Position numbers and translations under genes: made by a program. 64,000 nucleotides of DNA, from positions 20,527,623-20,591,622 of the forward strand of contig OZ026608.1 of the NCBI GenBank assembly GCA_964020085.1. The letters run 5' to 3'. This DNA is from Micromussa lordhowensis (lineage: Eukaryota; Cnidaria; Anthozoa; Scleractinia; Lobophylliidae). Positions 1 to 18,752 of the stretch are shown one piece after another. The notes beneath the pieces were generated by a model. It did not search any database. It saw nothing but the letters and a program-made list of their open reading frames with translations, and had not been told where the DNA came from. The stretch's first letter is position 1. Each line of letters starts with the position of its first letter.

Positions 1-470
1 TTTGTATCAAACTACAAAAGTTCTAGACATTTTATCATTTAGCACCTTTTGTCACCTAGTGTTACTTTCAGAAATGTACAGTGTAGAAGAAATTTTAGAA
101 TATGCTAATTACAATCAAATATGAAATAATTTGTGCTGAGCCACTGAACCCAAGACAGATGAGTCACAGTAGACCACTAGGAGGATTTGTAATAAATTTA
201 TAAAATATTGAAAATGCATGCCGCCTAGGGGTTAACATGAGGAAACGCTATGCAGTACACCTACTCCAAGTTTAGTTGCATTAGAACCCTTTGTTGTTTA
301 CTAGCAAGGTGAAGTGCTCTTAATATTACATGAATTACATTTAAACATTTAGCGCACATAGGTTGTTGGTATTGAATGTAGTGCCATTGTACATATGTCT
401 ATGATTTTTTGTAGATAGAAAAGAAAGAATGTGTTAAGTTATTCCAGTCTAGGAGGAAAAGAAAAAAAAA
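1..470. other. no gene seen
   Basis: AT-rich sequence with no supportable open frame, RNA gene or repeat boundary. It may be 3' flank of something outside the window. Confidence 0.5.
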
Positions 471-1197
471 TTATTTGTGTTTATTTATAATTAAGTATTA
501 AAAATTCAAATTATTGGCGCAATATTAATTCTGCAATAACATATACCTTTATATCTTTCTAACATGACAGTCACATTCGTTACGTTTTTTTACGCTGTTT
601 TCTAAAAAAAGACAGACAGCATTTTCTTCGTGTTTCTGTCGAGTAAAAGAAACACTAACCTTGTGATTGTGAAGTTAGGAATAGCCTGAAATGTCAGTCA
701 TCTCCCGCCCTCGGCCTTCCCCGGGCGAAGGCTGAGGGCGGGAGATGACTGACATTTCAGGCCAAGTTAGGAAGAACTCAAAAAAGCTGTGGAAACACTC
801 ATTTGTTGGAGAAAATTGATATCTTTTAATTTGTGCTTGTTTGTAATTAAGTATTAAGAATTTGAATTAATGGAACAATAATTTTATTTAATTATATATA
901 ACTTTATATTTTTCAATAATTAAACATTATTTCATTATGTAGTGATTTTCCTGATTATTAAAAAGTAGAAGTTTGTATAATATTATGTGTTTAGAAAAGA
1001 AAATATGCATGCTGATTGGCTGAAAATCCTGTTTCTAACAAAGCAGAAACACAGAAAAGTTGTAGCCACATTCGTATTTTCTTTAGGCTGTTTTCCCCAA
1101 AAAGATAGAAAACATTTTCTTTGTGTTTCTGTTGAGTAAAAGTCACACTCATGATTGTGAAAGTTTGGGAGAACTCGAAAAAGCTGTGGAAACGCTC
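471..1197. repeat. tandem duplication, two diverged copies
   Basis: Copy 1 (about 471-799) and copy 2 (about 827-1197) align in the same order. Both have the block AATTAAGTATTAA, then the block around ACATTCGT, then TTTCTGT-GAGTAAAAG, then GATTGTGAA, and both end in AAGCTGTGGAAAC. Copy 1 is interrupted by a hairpin element (682-763) that copy 2 lacks, so copy 2 preserves an approximate empty site. No coding signal was seen in either copy. Confidence 0.75.
672..773. mobile_element. hairpin MITE with 10-bp target duplication
   Basis: The element (about 682-763) is almost one long inverted repeat: the arm beginning GCCTGAAATGTCAGTCATC is answered by its reverse complement across a short GC-rich loop. 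AAGTTAGGAA stands directly on both sides (672-681 and 764-773), a 10-bp target-site duplication. The tandem paralogue at 1150-1185 lacks the insert. Target duplications of 9-11 bp are typical of Mutator-like (MULE) transposases, so this is probably a non-autonomous MULE-type foldback. Its termini resemble those of the element at 63678-63782. Confidence 0.75.
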
Positions 1198-1199
1198 TG

Positions 1200-1770
1200 T
1201 CAGCTCGTGTTCACACTTCCCACATTTCTCATTTCCACTATCACTCAATATAAACACAGAAATATTTTTGATTTCTTAAATTTTAAATCAAAGAACTTGT
1301 GACTCTAATAAGGGAAAAACAATGATGGTTCCACAGGGTTGATAGCCTTAATACCAAATTATACCCTCTCTTAATATTGACCTTCCATTAACCCATTGAC
1401 TCCCGTGCCCGTAACTGGCCGTGATGAGCATTGGCCTTTGTTCCACTTCTGACCTGGTCACCTTCGACCAAAGTTGGCATCATCTATACTCAAGTTTTGC
1501 AGGAGGAACAGATCTTTCTAATGACACCCAGGTCAGAGTGATCGGCTTCATGGAGCCTGATATATGCACAGAAAAGCTCAGAAATTTGAGTGAAAAGGCA
1601 GAGCAAAATTTCCTGCGACTACACTTAGCTACCCTATGGCAAAAATTGCCCGTCTCAATGATGCTTTCTCCGATAGTTTTGAACTGGAAGCAAGCCCAGT
1701 AGAATGTCAATCACTGCCACAAAAAGATAAGAAAAGGAGGAAAGGAAGGGTGCAAAAAAAAAAAGCCTTA
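1200..1770. other. no gene seen
   Basis: No domain-bearing frame is visible. Short open frames on both strands between 1421 and 1880 overlap each other and look like chance. Confidence 0.4.
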
Positions 1771-1774
1771 AGAC

Positions 1775-1915
1775 GTGGGCCGCTTCTCTTTGATTTCTGC
1801 ACATGCCCGTTTGCATGTCGTTTATAAATTCACATGTGTTGGCTGTAATGCCTACTACATTGGTGAGACCACTCACCACATTTGTACAAGTGTAAAACCA
1901 ACAGCTGAGGCACTT
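1775..1915 (+). pseudogene. Penelope-like element fragment, GIY-YIG endonuclease end
   Basis: The plus-strand frame contains VVYKFTCVGCNAYYIGETT. This matches the start of the GIY-YIG nuclease domain at the C-terminus of Penelope-like retroelements: Cys-x-x-Cys followed by YYIGET, with the core Tyr residues present. The frame loses similarity after about 1905 and runs into a T-rich tract, so most of the domain and all of the reverse transcriptase are missing. It is a dead 3' fragment, just downstream of the SETD9-like gene. Confidence 0.6.
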
Positions 1916-2058
1916 AGATTTGTCTCTTTGTTTTTAATTCTTTTTCACTTTTTTTGTTTATTTTATTTAAATTGTTTATATTATTATTATTCTTTTTCAA
2001 CTACATGTACTGTCGGTACATGTGCATACATGTAGTTCTTTTCACCAGGAATTGTATT

Positions 2059-4822
2059 CTAATGTACCACTGTGAAATAAGAGGAAAACACTTCTTCTCC
2101 TTCATAGATTTCCCGCACTGAAATTAGTGCAACTGTTCTTAGGAAAGCACTTTTACCTACAATGTTCCCACTACTGTACCAAACATTTGGAAGGTTTTTC
2201 CACAATTTTGGTGCAATACTTTGGAAAGGGATATCCACTTCCTGGTACGCCACATTGGCTGGGACATTCTTTGTTCTGTTATTGACATACTGTCCCACGG
2301 CAAATGGGTTTAAAGGTTCATCTCCAAGCCATGTAGTGTCGCAAGGAAGATATGGACCAATTTGATCTCGCTGAGCATTTGACCTAGAGAAACAAAGTAA
2401 GGCCTTGACATTGTCTGTAGCAGGCTTTGCATTGTAACCTTAAAGGTTCATGTTTGTTCTAGTACCAAGATCAGAAGAGCATAATGGCTTATTAGTGCTG
2501 CCATTTAGATTCAATGGTGAATGTGTTTCAGCAACTTGAAGTACTGCTCCCCAAGTGGCCCTAGGTTACCCTAACAGCTCACTGCTCCCCATTTATACTC
2601 CTCCGGTGCGGATCCATACCACCAGAATGATTCAGAGACCGAGGAAAGCGGTCTTTAGAGATCAAATATTCAGAGCATTTCCTAAGGGAGCTCATGGCCT
2701 TAGACCCTCCTACATGGCACTCGTTGTTTTAGCATGTTTTGAATTTTGGCATGCCAAAATTCAACTGTTTTGAACACTTTCAAAAATAGACGAAAAATCT
2801 AAGACTTATCAACCAGTGGTCTAATGCAACAACCAGAAACCATTAGTTTTACACCACCAAGCCTAAGACACCACTGAGGGAAATTCACATTTTTTCCCTT
2901 AAACTAATATAAGAGCCATGCAATGGACCTTTTTACCGACGTCAGGCTATTTCGATTTTTTCATTCAAACGAAAAATAAACCGTCTTGCTCGATTAAACG
3001 TGCCAAATTTAGTTTGTTTCATTAGAATTAGTTGCAAACTCATAAAAATATGGGACCCCTAACTTGCCAGTTTTTACAAAGAAATGTATGCTACTTGCCC
3101 CCTGGCATACATTTCTTAGTAAGTTTGGAGTCCTATATTTTTATATTTTTTGCCACAGATTCTTATAAAACTTTGTAGATTTACTTATTTGACATGCTAA
3201 ATTGAACTATGAAGGTGGTCTTTTCTTAATTTGAAAAATCATAATTGTTGAACTATCGGGGGGTATATGACTCTAACTCTTTGCATGAATTTCGGGCTTA
3301 TACAACTAGCCAGTTATTTGCAAGATAATTTTTGTAGAGCACACTATGGCTTATAGCTTTCTTTGTAAGCACTTTAAAGCAGTTCTTAAGTCAGACTAAT
3401 TAATTACCTGTAGATGATTTTTGATAATCCTTTGTCATTGCCATCAATAAGAATGCCATCAATACAGCGGAAGATAAATGGATTTCCAATCGATTGGATC
3501 AAGATTGGTTCATAAGGCCAATAAATGGTTCCTGAGAGAAAACAAATAACAAAAGTGTGTTAAAGAAAATTAATTAATACTAATAATGTTATTTAACCAG
3601 GGAGCTCAAATTACCAGGGAGAGCACATGATATACTTGTAGAGAAATCAAATTTATCACAAGTTTCTGAATGTTCTTTGACCACAGTTCATTCAACAAGT
3701 TCAGCCACAGATTATCACCATGGCCAGTAAGCAATGTCGCTCTTTACCGGTGCTATTATTCATGGTGGTCAAATCTCTATCAGCAGCCTTAATCAATGAC
3801 TGGCCTTGGCCACTCCACAAACTGAAATAAAGTCCAGAGGTACGAAAGACTAAAAGTAATCGACTCCGATTCGGAGTAGAAAATGCTTTGTTAGTTTGAC
3901 AGATTATATGAGCCTATAATTATTTTCAGAAACTCTTCTGAATCAATTGTCAAACGTAAGCCTAAATTTCTTTGAATGGGCTTTGTAATATTTTTTCTTG
4001 AAACCAATTATTTTAAAAGTGCAGAACTTTTTGTGTTTTTAAGCACATTCGAATTTCCCATTTATACATGTAGGCATTTTGACAGCATTGATTGGGTTTC
4101 TGAAATATAAGCGAGGTCACGATGTCTTTGTCTTTTGTGGTCAATTGACTGTGATTTAAAGTTACAGACATTTGTAATATCTCAAAAACTAATATAATAA
4201 GCAAATTACTTCATGGTTAGCTTGCTTGTACGATTTTTATTCACTTGTTGTGAATAATCGCAAATTCGCTCGCTCGAAGACTCGTTCATTTGTTTGCGAT
4301 CTTCTCAACTCGTGAATAAAAATCGTCTGCGTTCACCAACCATGAAGTAATCTACATATTTTACACATCTGTCAAACAAATATGTGATGGAAATAAATAT
4401 TAAATGAGATGCTGCTCTGATGCACATGTGAATTCCCAGAACCAGCACAAAACAAAACATATGATTGTCAGTAAGAAGAAATTCTATTCTGATCATACAG
4501 TACCTGGGTATAAAGCCACCAGGCTCTTTGCTGGGACTATTCCTTTTGTGACAAATACACCATTCCCTGCTCCAGGTATTGTGCTATCAGATCTCTTTAT
4601 TTCATAACCAAGAACATTATACATGACCTCTGCACATCGCTCGCTCTTTGGAGAGTGTGCATCATTATCATGAAGAGCATGTAGGACAGTTAAAAGGGAC
4701 TCAAGAACTTTTGTATCTGGTACTGTCTTGTCTTGATCTCTGGAGGAAACCTCTCGCACTGTTCTAGTTAAAACAGAAATCATAACATCAGGAATGTATG
4801 GACAATGTCTTCGAAAGTACAT
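2059..4822 (-). CDS. SETD9: SET domain-containing protein 9-like methyltransferase
   Basis: Three minus-strand exons join in phase: 4822-4504 (start from the ATG at 4822), 3531-3408 and 2383-2059, all with GT-AG borders, giving 255 aa. The protein tracks vertebrate SETD9 (about 299 aa) end to end. GVFVTKG is the SET-I entry, YPGT follows, then SIGNPFIFRC and LIDGNDKG in the middle exon, VGQYVNN at the active-site knot, and a C-terminal EGEEVFSSYFTVV. The classical NHS motif is replaced by YVNN, as in SETD9. The family is a predicted lysine methyltransferase; its substrate is not known to me. The frame stays open upstream of 4822 (to about 4850), so a further 5' exon or a longer N-terminus is likely. 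The gene is divergent from DIMT1; the first intron holds a MITE. Confidence 0.85.
2600..2740. repeat. dispersed repeat fragment
   Basis: This segment shares GCGGATCCATACC, TTTCCTAAGGGA and ACTCGTTGTTT, in the same order, with a segment inside the composite foldback at about 35388-35550. It is probably a truncated copy of the same MITE. Confidence 0.5.
4205..4351. mobile_element. foldback MITE in SETD9 intron
   Basis: Ends ATTACTTCATGGTTA and ACCATGAAGTAAT are inverted copies, and inner blocks ACGATTTTTATTCAC / GTGAATAAAAATCGT also pair. The element is about 147 bp and has no coding capacity. Confidence 0.65.
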
Positions 4823-5440
4823 GTAGCAGTTCTGTGCTGTTCTATGGAACAGACCATCCCAGGGAAAGTACTCTCATAAATGTAGAATAGGTGTGTGCTG
4901 TGAAAGGTCTTGGCTTAACTGCAGAATACCCTGTCACTTGACTAAATTCATTGCTATGCATTTCTCATTCTTTAAAAATATGTGCACAAGAAGAATCAAG
5001 AGAACAATAGGGGCAGGGTATTCTGCAGTTGCTCCAAGGTCTTTTAAAAACTCTAACTCTATTTAAGGATGAAGCAAATGAAAATTGATACCCTACTTAA
5101 GACCCAAATCAGAAAAATGAGACCCTATACATGGGCAAAAAAGAACTAAGAATAGCAGGAACAATTTAACTTTATTTCTTTTCTGTAACATTGGAAGTTA
5201 AGCATCAAGCTCAGAATTTGTTTTTCACTTCATGTACCTACATGTAGGAATTTATGCACTGGAATTTTAGCTGATACATATTATCTAAGGATCACACCGA
5301 GAAAATACCAACAGGGGATAAAATGATACCCTATTTAAGGATGGGAGTAGTCCCCCAGTGAGTCTCCGGTGGGCCATCCTTTAAAAGAATTGCCAGTCTC
5401 AAAAAGATGTTCTCCTCCACCTCTACTACAGACTGCAGGC
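4823..5440. other. SETD9 5' side, no clear exon
   Basis: No exon can be assigned with confidence. The SETD9 frame remains open to about 4850 and two AG sites near there could be its acceptor. The rest is AT-rich with no recognisable element. Confidence 0.4.
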
Positions 5441-5449
5441 GTCTTGTGT

Positions 5450-6691
5450 CTGAGCCATGCATTTTTATCTTGTGACGAGATTCTTAACTAGCTGTTCAAC
5501 TGTAAATCAAGAACTCTGCAAGTTGTTCGATTGGTTAACGGCTAATAAATTAACCTTAAACATTAAAAAAACAAGTTTTGTTATCTTTAGACCAGCTCAG
5601 AGAAAACTTAATTATCATCCCAAAATTATGATATTTGATAATGATCAAAATAAGAATGTGGCCCTAGAATGCAAAGAATCTGTGAGATATCTAGGTGTAA
5701 TAATTGACAATAATCTTTCTTGGAAACAACATATTGACCATGTAGCTATTAAAATAAGCCGAACTGTAGGATTGATTTGTAAACTACGGCATTTTCTGCC
5801 AAGACATACTCTCTTAACTATTTATAAATCTCTTACTAGTTACTCCTTATTTAACTTATGGTTTGACGGCTTGGGGCCAAGCATATAAATCATACCTTGA
5901 AAAGCTTCTCAAACTCCAAAAGCGAGCCCTTCGGTTTATCTATTTTTCTGAGCGAAATCAGCATGCAATTCCTTTATTTATTAACGCCGGTGTTTTACCG
6001 TTAAAATTTTTGTATTATATGAGCTTTTAGCTAACCTTATGTTTGAAATAAGACACAGAAATGTTCCTGGAAACATTCAAGATCTCTTCCAAGACATTTC
6101 TGATATTCATTCTTATAATACTCGATCATCTGTTTCAAATAACTTTTACGTATATACACACAAAGTTCTAGACTCTCAATTCAAGTTAACTCATTCTCTA
6201 GAATGGGAACAAAAATCTGGAATGAAATGCCTATATCTTTAAAAACTGTTTTTAAGAGGAAAATAAATCAAATACTTTTTGAAATTCTAGCTTCTGAAGA
6301 CTGTTACATTGATCTACCAGTTATCATTCAAAAAGTAAAGCTGAATTTATTTTCCTCTTAGTATGTATTATTTTCGTGCTAGTCTCTGGTCGTAACTGTT
6401 GTAAATTACTATTTGTAATTCCGTTAGTTTATTAGTGGTCTTGTTACAATTGTTCTTAATTATTATTTCTAATTTCGTTAGTTCATTAGTGGTCCTTAGT
6501 TATTGTTGTCAATTCTTTTCTCTTTAGTCCTCCTGTTGCTTTTAGTTGTATTTAGCTATACCTAGTAGTTTATTAATTATTTTTTGTTAACATGACCCGC
6601 CTAGACTAGCTTATGCTATCCGCGGGCATGTCTAATTTGTAATTTAAATTTGAAAGTAAAAATAAAATGTATGTATGTATGTATGTATGTA
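5450..6691 (+). pseudogene. LINE remnant, reverse transcriptase C-terminus and 3' tail
   Basis: The frame opening at 5457 carries LFDWLTANKLTLN, then VRYLGVIIDNNLSW and LICKLRHFLPRHTLLTIYKS. This is the end of the RT domain and the thumb of CR1/L2/Rex-type non-LTR retrotransposons. After a frameshift near 5870 the same protein continues (YNTRSS block at about 6108, then WNEMPISLK) to a stop at 6358. The 3' UTR ends in AATAAAATG followed by about six TATG units (to 6691), a short tandem tail typical of this clade. The copy is 5'-truncated and broken, and lies in the SETD9-DIMT1 divergent spacer. Confidence 0.75.
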
Positions 6692-6745
6692 TGCTAAGGT
6701 CAGCTAAACAAGCTTGTCTAAAAACGCCCGCGTTAGCCAGTTGAC

Positions 6746-6901
6746 TGAGGGTGCGTTCCTTTGGGGTGATCTGGATCTGGATAAGTATCAGTGATCCAAG
6801 AGCAGACCAGAGTGGCCAGAGTGGATTCATCGGTTCCTTTGATGCACAATGATCCGAGTGATCTTGGATCACCCCAAATCACCCCAACGAACGCACCCTG
6901 A
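6746..6901. mobile_element. MITE with GGGTGCGTTC termini
   Basis: Left end GGGTGCGTTCCTTTGGGGTG is mirrored by the right end as CACCCCAACGAACGCACCC. The interior has further GATC-rich palindromic blocks (GATCTGGATC, GATCTTGGATCACC). TGA directly flanks both ends, a possible 3-bp target duplication. The terminus recalls PIF/Harbinger-type elements, but the family is not settled. It lies 350 bp upstream of DIMT1. Confidence 0.6.
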
Positions 6902-7251
6902 ACTGCGCACGTCTGTTCGTGCAAAGTGGATATCATACTGTAAGCTTAGTGCTGGCTGATAAAGCTAAAGACGAACAAGTGATCATCCAACCTTTTCCTC
7001 AAATTCAAAGCAATCCACGGCACAAATCTGTATCGGTAACTTCTCCACTTTTTAAGCCATTTCTTGCAGAGCATGAGCATTTTTCAGCTCCAGCTGGCCG
7101 CCATATTTGAAAAGAGTTTATAGTATGTTGGTCAGCGGTTAAAATTCGCCCCAGTCTTTGGAGTCCAAAAGAGCAAATTGCACATGGCGGATGAAACGTG
7201 ATGCAATAAGACAACTTTATTTTGGTTGTGTGTTCTTTACGGGGAAGTGAA

Positions 7252-13166
<5,915 letters not shown>

Positions 13167-13705
13167 TGTTGTCTGTGGAATGCTTCTTCACGTACAGAGA
13201 TTTAACAGGAATTCTTTGCGTTGTGGAACAACCTTTCCCTGGGAAGCTGACCTCACTAAACGCCGTCACAATTTCGATGATTTACGAGATCAGAAAGCGA
13301 TGTCCCAGTAAGCGAAAGCTCAGGAACGACGAAGACCTTTAAATAGAAAGTTTTCCTTTTAGTGCTTCACTCACTTTGAACATCTTTTTGTACCATTAAG
13401 AAGACAAAACGATGAAAACCAATGTTGACCTTATATTTTAAATGTTTTATTGTCGAAATAAGAATTGCCATTTACGATTATCGTCGATCATTGGATTTGA
13501 CAAAACCTTATCGGAGGCAGACTTGATTCACGTTGAAGCGCGGTTCGTAATCTAGAGCCTGGTTGTTTCATAGCTATTTGGTGTTTTACTCGCTGAGCTG
13601 GAGAATTATGGAATATGATTAAATATTAAAAGAAAGAGATCTGTAGCGTCTGTCCTTTGATCTCGTATTTAGTCAATTTTTTTGTGAAGAAAGACAAACG
13701 CAATT

Positions 13706-13865
13706 GCCCTTTTCACGGTTAACTTTTCTCATTTGCATCACAATATAATCTAGCATGTATGTGAGGCAATTTCGGGCTATTTTGTAGTTTTAGCCTGAAA
13801 TTGCCTCGCACCCACGTTGGATTACATTGTAATGCAAATGAGAAAAACTAACCGTGAAAAGGGCT
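13706..13865. mobile_element. foldback MITE
   Basis: The ends GCCCTTTTCACGGTTA and TAACCGTGAAAAGGGC are perfect inverted copies. The arms continue through TTCTCATTTGCAT/ATGCAAATGAGAA and a second pair, GAGGCAATTTCGGGCT/AGCCTGAAATTGCCTC. Length is 160 bp. Confidence 0.75.
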
Positions 13866-15675
13866 ATTAAGGTGTAATTGAAAACTGCAATTACTATAAA
13901 TAGCTTTTTGTGGTTATTTTTGAAGAGCGCTTTTGGAAATTGTTCAGCTGGGAAAGGCAGGGTCCTATGCAATATTTATACACACTCAAAGAGTTTCTTA
14001 GCTGTTCCCATGTAATATAGCCAAAAGACTTTTTATTAATGTAGAATTATGGAATCCACTAGAGTCGAACGACAAATGCGAAAGTAATGTGAAAGTTTGT
14101 AAGAAGTACATTATATCAAAACTCTTGCGAATTGACTATTTGAAAAAAATATTCTGTACGTCGCGTTGAGGGATTTTCTTATGGGAAACGAGCAGTTCAA
14201 AGCCAAGATTGTTTATTGAAGAGATGATCTGTTAGTAGTAATCTATCTGGGCAGATAAAGGGCAAACTCGTTTCCACATCAGTATAGGACCTGGTAACGA
14301 GTAAAGAATACATGTGTACTAAGGGAAGTGTTTCCCGAGTATCCGGCCCAAAATTACGTCATAGGGAAGCTGATAAACTGCACGTATCCAGACCTGTCGA
14401 CATGATTATTCTAATTCAATTAAAAATAAGCTACTGATTTTTAAAACTGGCAGCGCGACGAAAACGTGCAGGAATGCATAGATGTCATGCCCAGGTTCAG
14501 ATGAATTCACTAGGTTTAGCGATTAAGGATTTTTGCGCCGAGTGCAATGCCATCGGGATCTATATTTATGATCTTGTTCGCTTGAAAACCCGACTTGCGA
14601 GAAACTAAATTTATTCGTCTGCAATTTGGAGAGGCTTCTGTCCTTGCTTTAGAGCTTTTCTTGTACCCTTTATTTCTCTCTTCACTCTAGCTTATATATT
14701 CTTTCATTCTGTGATGCAACACTAGACATAATGAACCCAGCTCTGTTCAAAATGCCTAAGTTTAAGTAAAGGTTATGAGACTGCTGGTTTGTATCCACTC
14801 ATCAGTGAGTTTTCAAGAAATAGTTTCAGTCCAGAAAATGACTAAAATCACGATGCCCTGCACAGATCGTGAGATCTTCGGATAGGGTCAATCGTGCTGG
14901 GCGACGCCCTTGTTTTTGTGAGTCAGTTCTTGGGTAAGATATTGAAGTGCCAAAAGACTGGTGAGGCCTGTCTGAAAGATGGGACTCAGTCTGTTAACAG
15001 ATGTCTTGTTTTCTTGTATGGTCGTCAAGAGTCCGAGGAAAATATAAACAAAAAATCGCACGGTCTTGATCTAGAAAAGGAAACAAATCGCGGGGCTACA
15101 ACCTACAAATCAGACCGCAAAGAGCTTTTTCAGTCCTTTTTTTCATACTCGCACCAGTGTAACTGTTTTGAACAAATGTTTTCCACATCAGAAAACTCCA
15201 CTTTCAATTGAGGTCATGGCGATATTAAAGCGATGAAACCTGAAAAGTTCTGAAAGTTTTGAGTTCGTACATTTGGTATTGAATAAAGTCAAAATAGGCG
15301 CAAATTATCTCACACTCTGTGACCTGTGGAACTTTCATGTTATTTAAAACACATGTGAAGAAGTTGTAAACGTGCTTCTATGTTGAAAATGCGAATTGAT
15401 TTTTCAATGCCACCTTGTTAAAGTGGAAAAATGTTGATCGAGTTTTGATTATCGCAATGAAGAGTATCTCGTAAGTGTTTAGTCAGGGGCGGTGCATAAT
15501 TATACTCGTTTAGACACGGCTCTTATAACCAAAAAGTCTCGTTTTGTCAGAGAAAATGCTTAACTGTTTCTACAAAAAAAAGAACAGAAATTAAAGCAGG
15601 GCTGTTTGTAGTTACTACAAGAAACTTCTGGACAAAGAGAGATCTTTCCGCATGCACAATTTTTCAAATTTATTA

Positions 15676-15811
15676 GAGCGGTTTTCAATCGAGTGTCGTA
15701 AAACCCAAACTGAACAAATTACTTACAAATTAGACGGCTCAGTCAATCTCAAACCGTAGTAAAATCAAAGTAATTGCCTAATTGCTTTCGACACTCCATT
15801 GAAAACCGGCT
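15676..15811. mobile_element. MITE family A, copy 1
   Basis: The arms GCGGTTTTCAATCGAGTGTCG and CGACACTCCATTGAAAACCG pair. The interior contains CTCAAACCGTAGTAAAA and CAAAGTAATTGCCT. A second copy of the family is at 28286-28430. Confidence 0.7.
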
Positions 15812-17409
15812 GCCGTCTAATTGCTAATACCAATTAATTATGATCGCTTGTTCCCATATGTTAATTCTGGCAAAACTTCAGAGAGATTTTCCGATCACTT
15901 ATTTAGTTCATGTATCAACTATTGAAATGAAATAATTAAACCCATTATGCTTTTCAGATCATTTGGCCCATCGGTTTTAAGTTCATATTGAAGCTCTTTA
16001 GATGCCACTTATTCAGCTTCACTGATTATCTGAAAATTCGAAATAAAGCTAGAATATTATTTTCGCGATATTTGGGAGTAAATGGCATTCCTGTCCGTCA
16101 GTTGTCTCAAAATTAGTCCTTTATCTCCGAAACGAAGCGTTTAAACAATGTGAAATTTCTCTTAATATCATAACAACAACATTCACTTAATATATCTCTA
16201 GAACATTTCCATTTAAAGGATAACGGCGTAATTTGAGGTCGCAAAGTAAGAACGTAAGAACTAACAAAGGTGAAACATGTATCTATGGAAGTTTAATTAA
16301 TGTGTATAACCATGTCATATCACCATGGTGACAAGTTGATGACAGATACTCAAAGAGCTCGTGCGGTTTTCCTATTGGATAATTGGAACGAAGTGGCATG
16401 CCGGGAGTGTCGTTGTAGTTCAGTTGCAAATCGTCGATCTAAACCCAAGGACATCTGAAAGAAACTTAACCGTGCATCGTTTCTCATCTGTACTGTGCAT
16501 GGAGTACAGGCGGAGTCTTACGAATGAAGATAAGCAAGTTTTTTTTTTACCTTAATCGCAGGATGTTGCATCCCACACTAGAGGAGTATAAAAGAGATGT
16601 TAAAACTAGCATCGCCTCGCCTCTTGCCTCCGCGTGGATTTGGTTTTGACTTCTAAGGATACGGCCGTCTAGACATGTGTGCTCTACATCCCTATAATTT
16701 TGATTTTTATCCGGTTTTTCCCCTTAAACCAAAACCAACGTATTGGGCTCAAGACTACTGGAAATTGATACAAAAAGGGGGCTAGAAAAAGGAGTCGAAT
16801 ATCTCAACCAGATTTCTACAAATGAAACAGGTATTCCTCAAGACAACCTTGAAAACGCATTCAAGCGCTTTTTTTATTTTAATTATTTATTTATTTATTT
16901 CAAGTTTATTTCACGCGGGTCCTCCTGACATAACACATTCTCATCTCCTAATGGGAAGCTGTCATCTGTTGAGTACTGCTCTTCAAAATGACGCCAGTAT
17001 CATAAGTGGTTTTCCTATGATCTACACGTACAGATCTTGTTTGCACGGGTTTCGTCATTTCCGCTTCTGTTGACCAACTCTGATTTGCATTCAAATAAGG
17101 AAAAACCACTGGTTTAACGAGCCTCGGTTAGTTTCGCACAGTCGCGCAGAGAAGTGTAATAGAGCCCTAGTAAAGATGCGTAAACTCTTCCCATTCCTCT
17201 GGGTTCTACGCGTGCTCAGTATGGGCCACACGCTAACAGGCAAACACTGTCAGACTCTTATGACTATAATAAACGACAGCCTCGTGGATTTTATCAATAA
17301 AATTGCCCGCCAACGCAGTTATAGCCCGAACGTGCATATAATAAACAGCAAACCACCGATTGGGTGTGTACGAAGATTTTGACGACGGAAATAACCACTT
17401 TTGTCAATA

Positions 17410-17575
17410 CAGTTGAACCCCGGAGTCGGTTATTTCGAATTCCTCGCTATTTCGAACTTAAAAGCCATTTCTCTTGGATTTGCCATAAGTCATTTACTAT
17501 CGGCTCTTTCGAACTCCCGCTATTTCGAACAATTTTCTGCTTCCCCTGCGAGTTACAAATAGCGGGGTCAGTTAT
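17410..17575. mobile_element. pogo-like fragment
   Basis: The stretch starts CAGTTGAACCCCGGAGTCGG and repeats TATTTCGAA motifs several times, with a weaker inverted end AATAGCGGGGTCAG. It resembles CAGT-type Tigger MITEs but one end is poor. Confidence 0.4.
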
Positions 17576-18752
17576 ATATATTTAGAGACATCTTGGCATG
17601 TATGATTTCCTTAGTTTATATTAATTATAAGCATCAGGAAACAAGTGAGGTCTTCTTTACAATGGAGCGACAAAGACGCTTTTCAAGACCTCCCCATTGT
17701 TGTCAAACCAGATACTTTTCTGAATAAAAATGACTATTTGAAGCAATATATCGTTTAATTCTTCAGTCCTCAGCACTGAAGGCGGGATTAAAGTCTTACT
17801 TTTCCAAACTCTTTTTTGAAAAAAAAAAAGCGCAGTTAAAGAAGGTCACTAGGATTAGAGATGTTTCATTCCAGGAAAGAAGCTTTCAACAAAAATAACA
17901 TTCTTTTAGGATAATGAAAGCAAGTGTATATGTAATTGTGTGACCTTGGAAATCAAAGGGCCATTTTCGAGTTGTTATGGGACCTCTGTTTCAAATCGAG
18001 TGCGATGATCGCGTGTACAGAAAACTTATCGTGTGAAAATGAGTTTGATGTCATGAAAATAAATGGTTTCGCACGAAAGGCGACACGGAAAAGAGCCCAT
18101 AACACTTCGATCTGATTGGTCAGACTGAAAAAAATATGAAGAAAAATCTAGTCGTTGCGCGTTAGATAACCTCGTTCGTTTAGAACACCATGGCAATAAA
18201 ATAACATATCATTACAGAAGGTAAATATATAATCAATTATCGTTATGGCCGGTACACCATGGTATAACACGAAGAATAAGGATTTTTGTTTTCCTTGTCT
18301 TATGGGCGTTACCTCGCCGGAAACCGCATGGAAGAATCAAAACCTTATATCACACAAATACCATTGTCACATTATAATTTGCTTTCAAATGACCTTTCTT
18401 AACTGATGGTGATTAGTCAGGCGGCTGACATGAAGTCGACATGCATGCCAAAGATATTGAAATCACGTAGTGACAGATAGTGTTCGGATACGGGTCGCTT
18501 CATTTATTTTGAACGAACTTAGCGACGAACCAATTAGTTCGTGTCTTAGAACCTTCAGCTTGTTTTCCACTGTTTTTTAGGAAGTTCTCGTCGCTTCAAA
18601 CAAGACGTCGGACAAAACAAATAGATTCCTCATCAAAATCGCTGATTGAACGGTTATCTTTGACAGTCAACTGACTTGCCCGCCGTGAGCTTAATTGTGG
18701 AGCTAAAAGAAAGAGTAAAAAATAAGCAAGGTTTGGATTGACAGTTGAGCTA

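Larger units (their letters stand above)
13167..18752. other. gene-free spacer between DIMT1 and the adhesion GPCR
   Basis: No exon chain with domain similarity was found. It holds MITEs at 13706-13865 and 15676-15811 and a pogo-like fragment at 17410-17575. Open frames at 14894-15211 and 17176-17382 (the latter beginning with a hydrophobic stretch, MRKLFPFLWVLRVL) have no recognisable continuation and are not called as genes. Confidence 0.5.

Noticed and set aside
14894..15211. A 105-codon plus-strand frame
   Set aside because: No family, no splice context and no neighbouring exon; composition is like the surrounding DNA.
17176..17382. A short frame with a signal-peptide-like start
   Set aside because: A hydrophobic start alone is weak evidence, and the frame runs into a pogo-like repeat without a clear donor.
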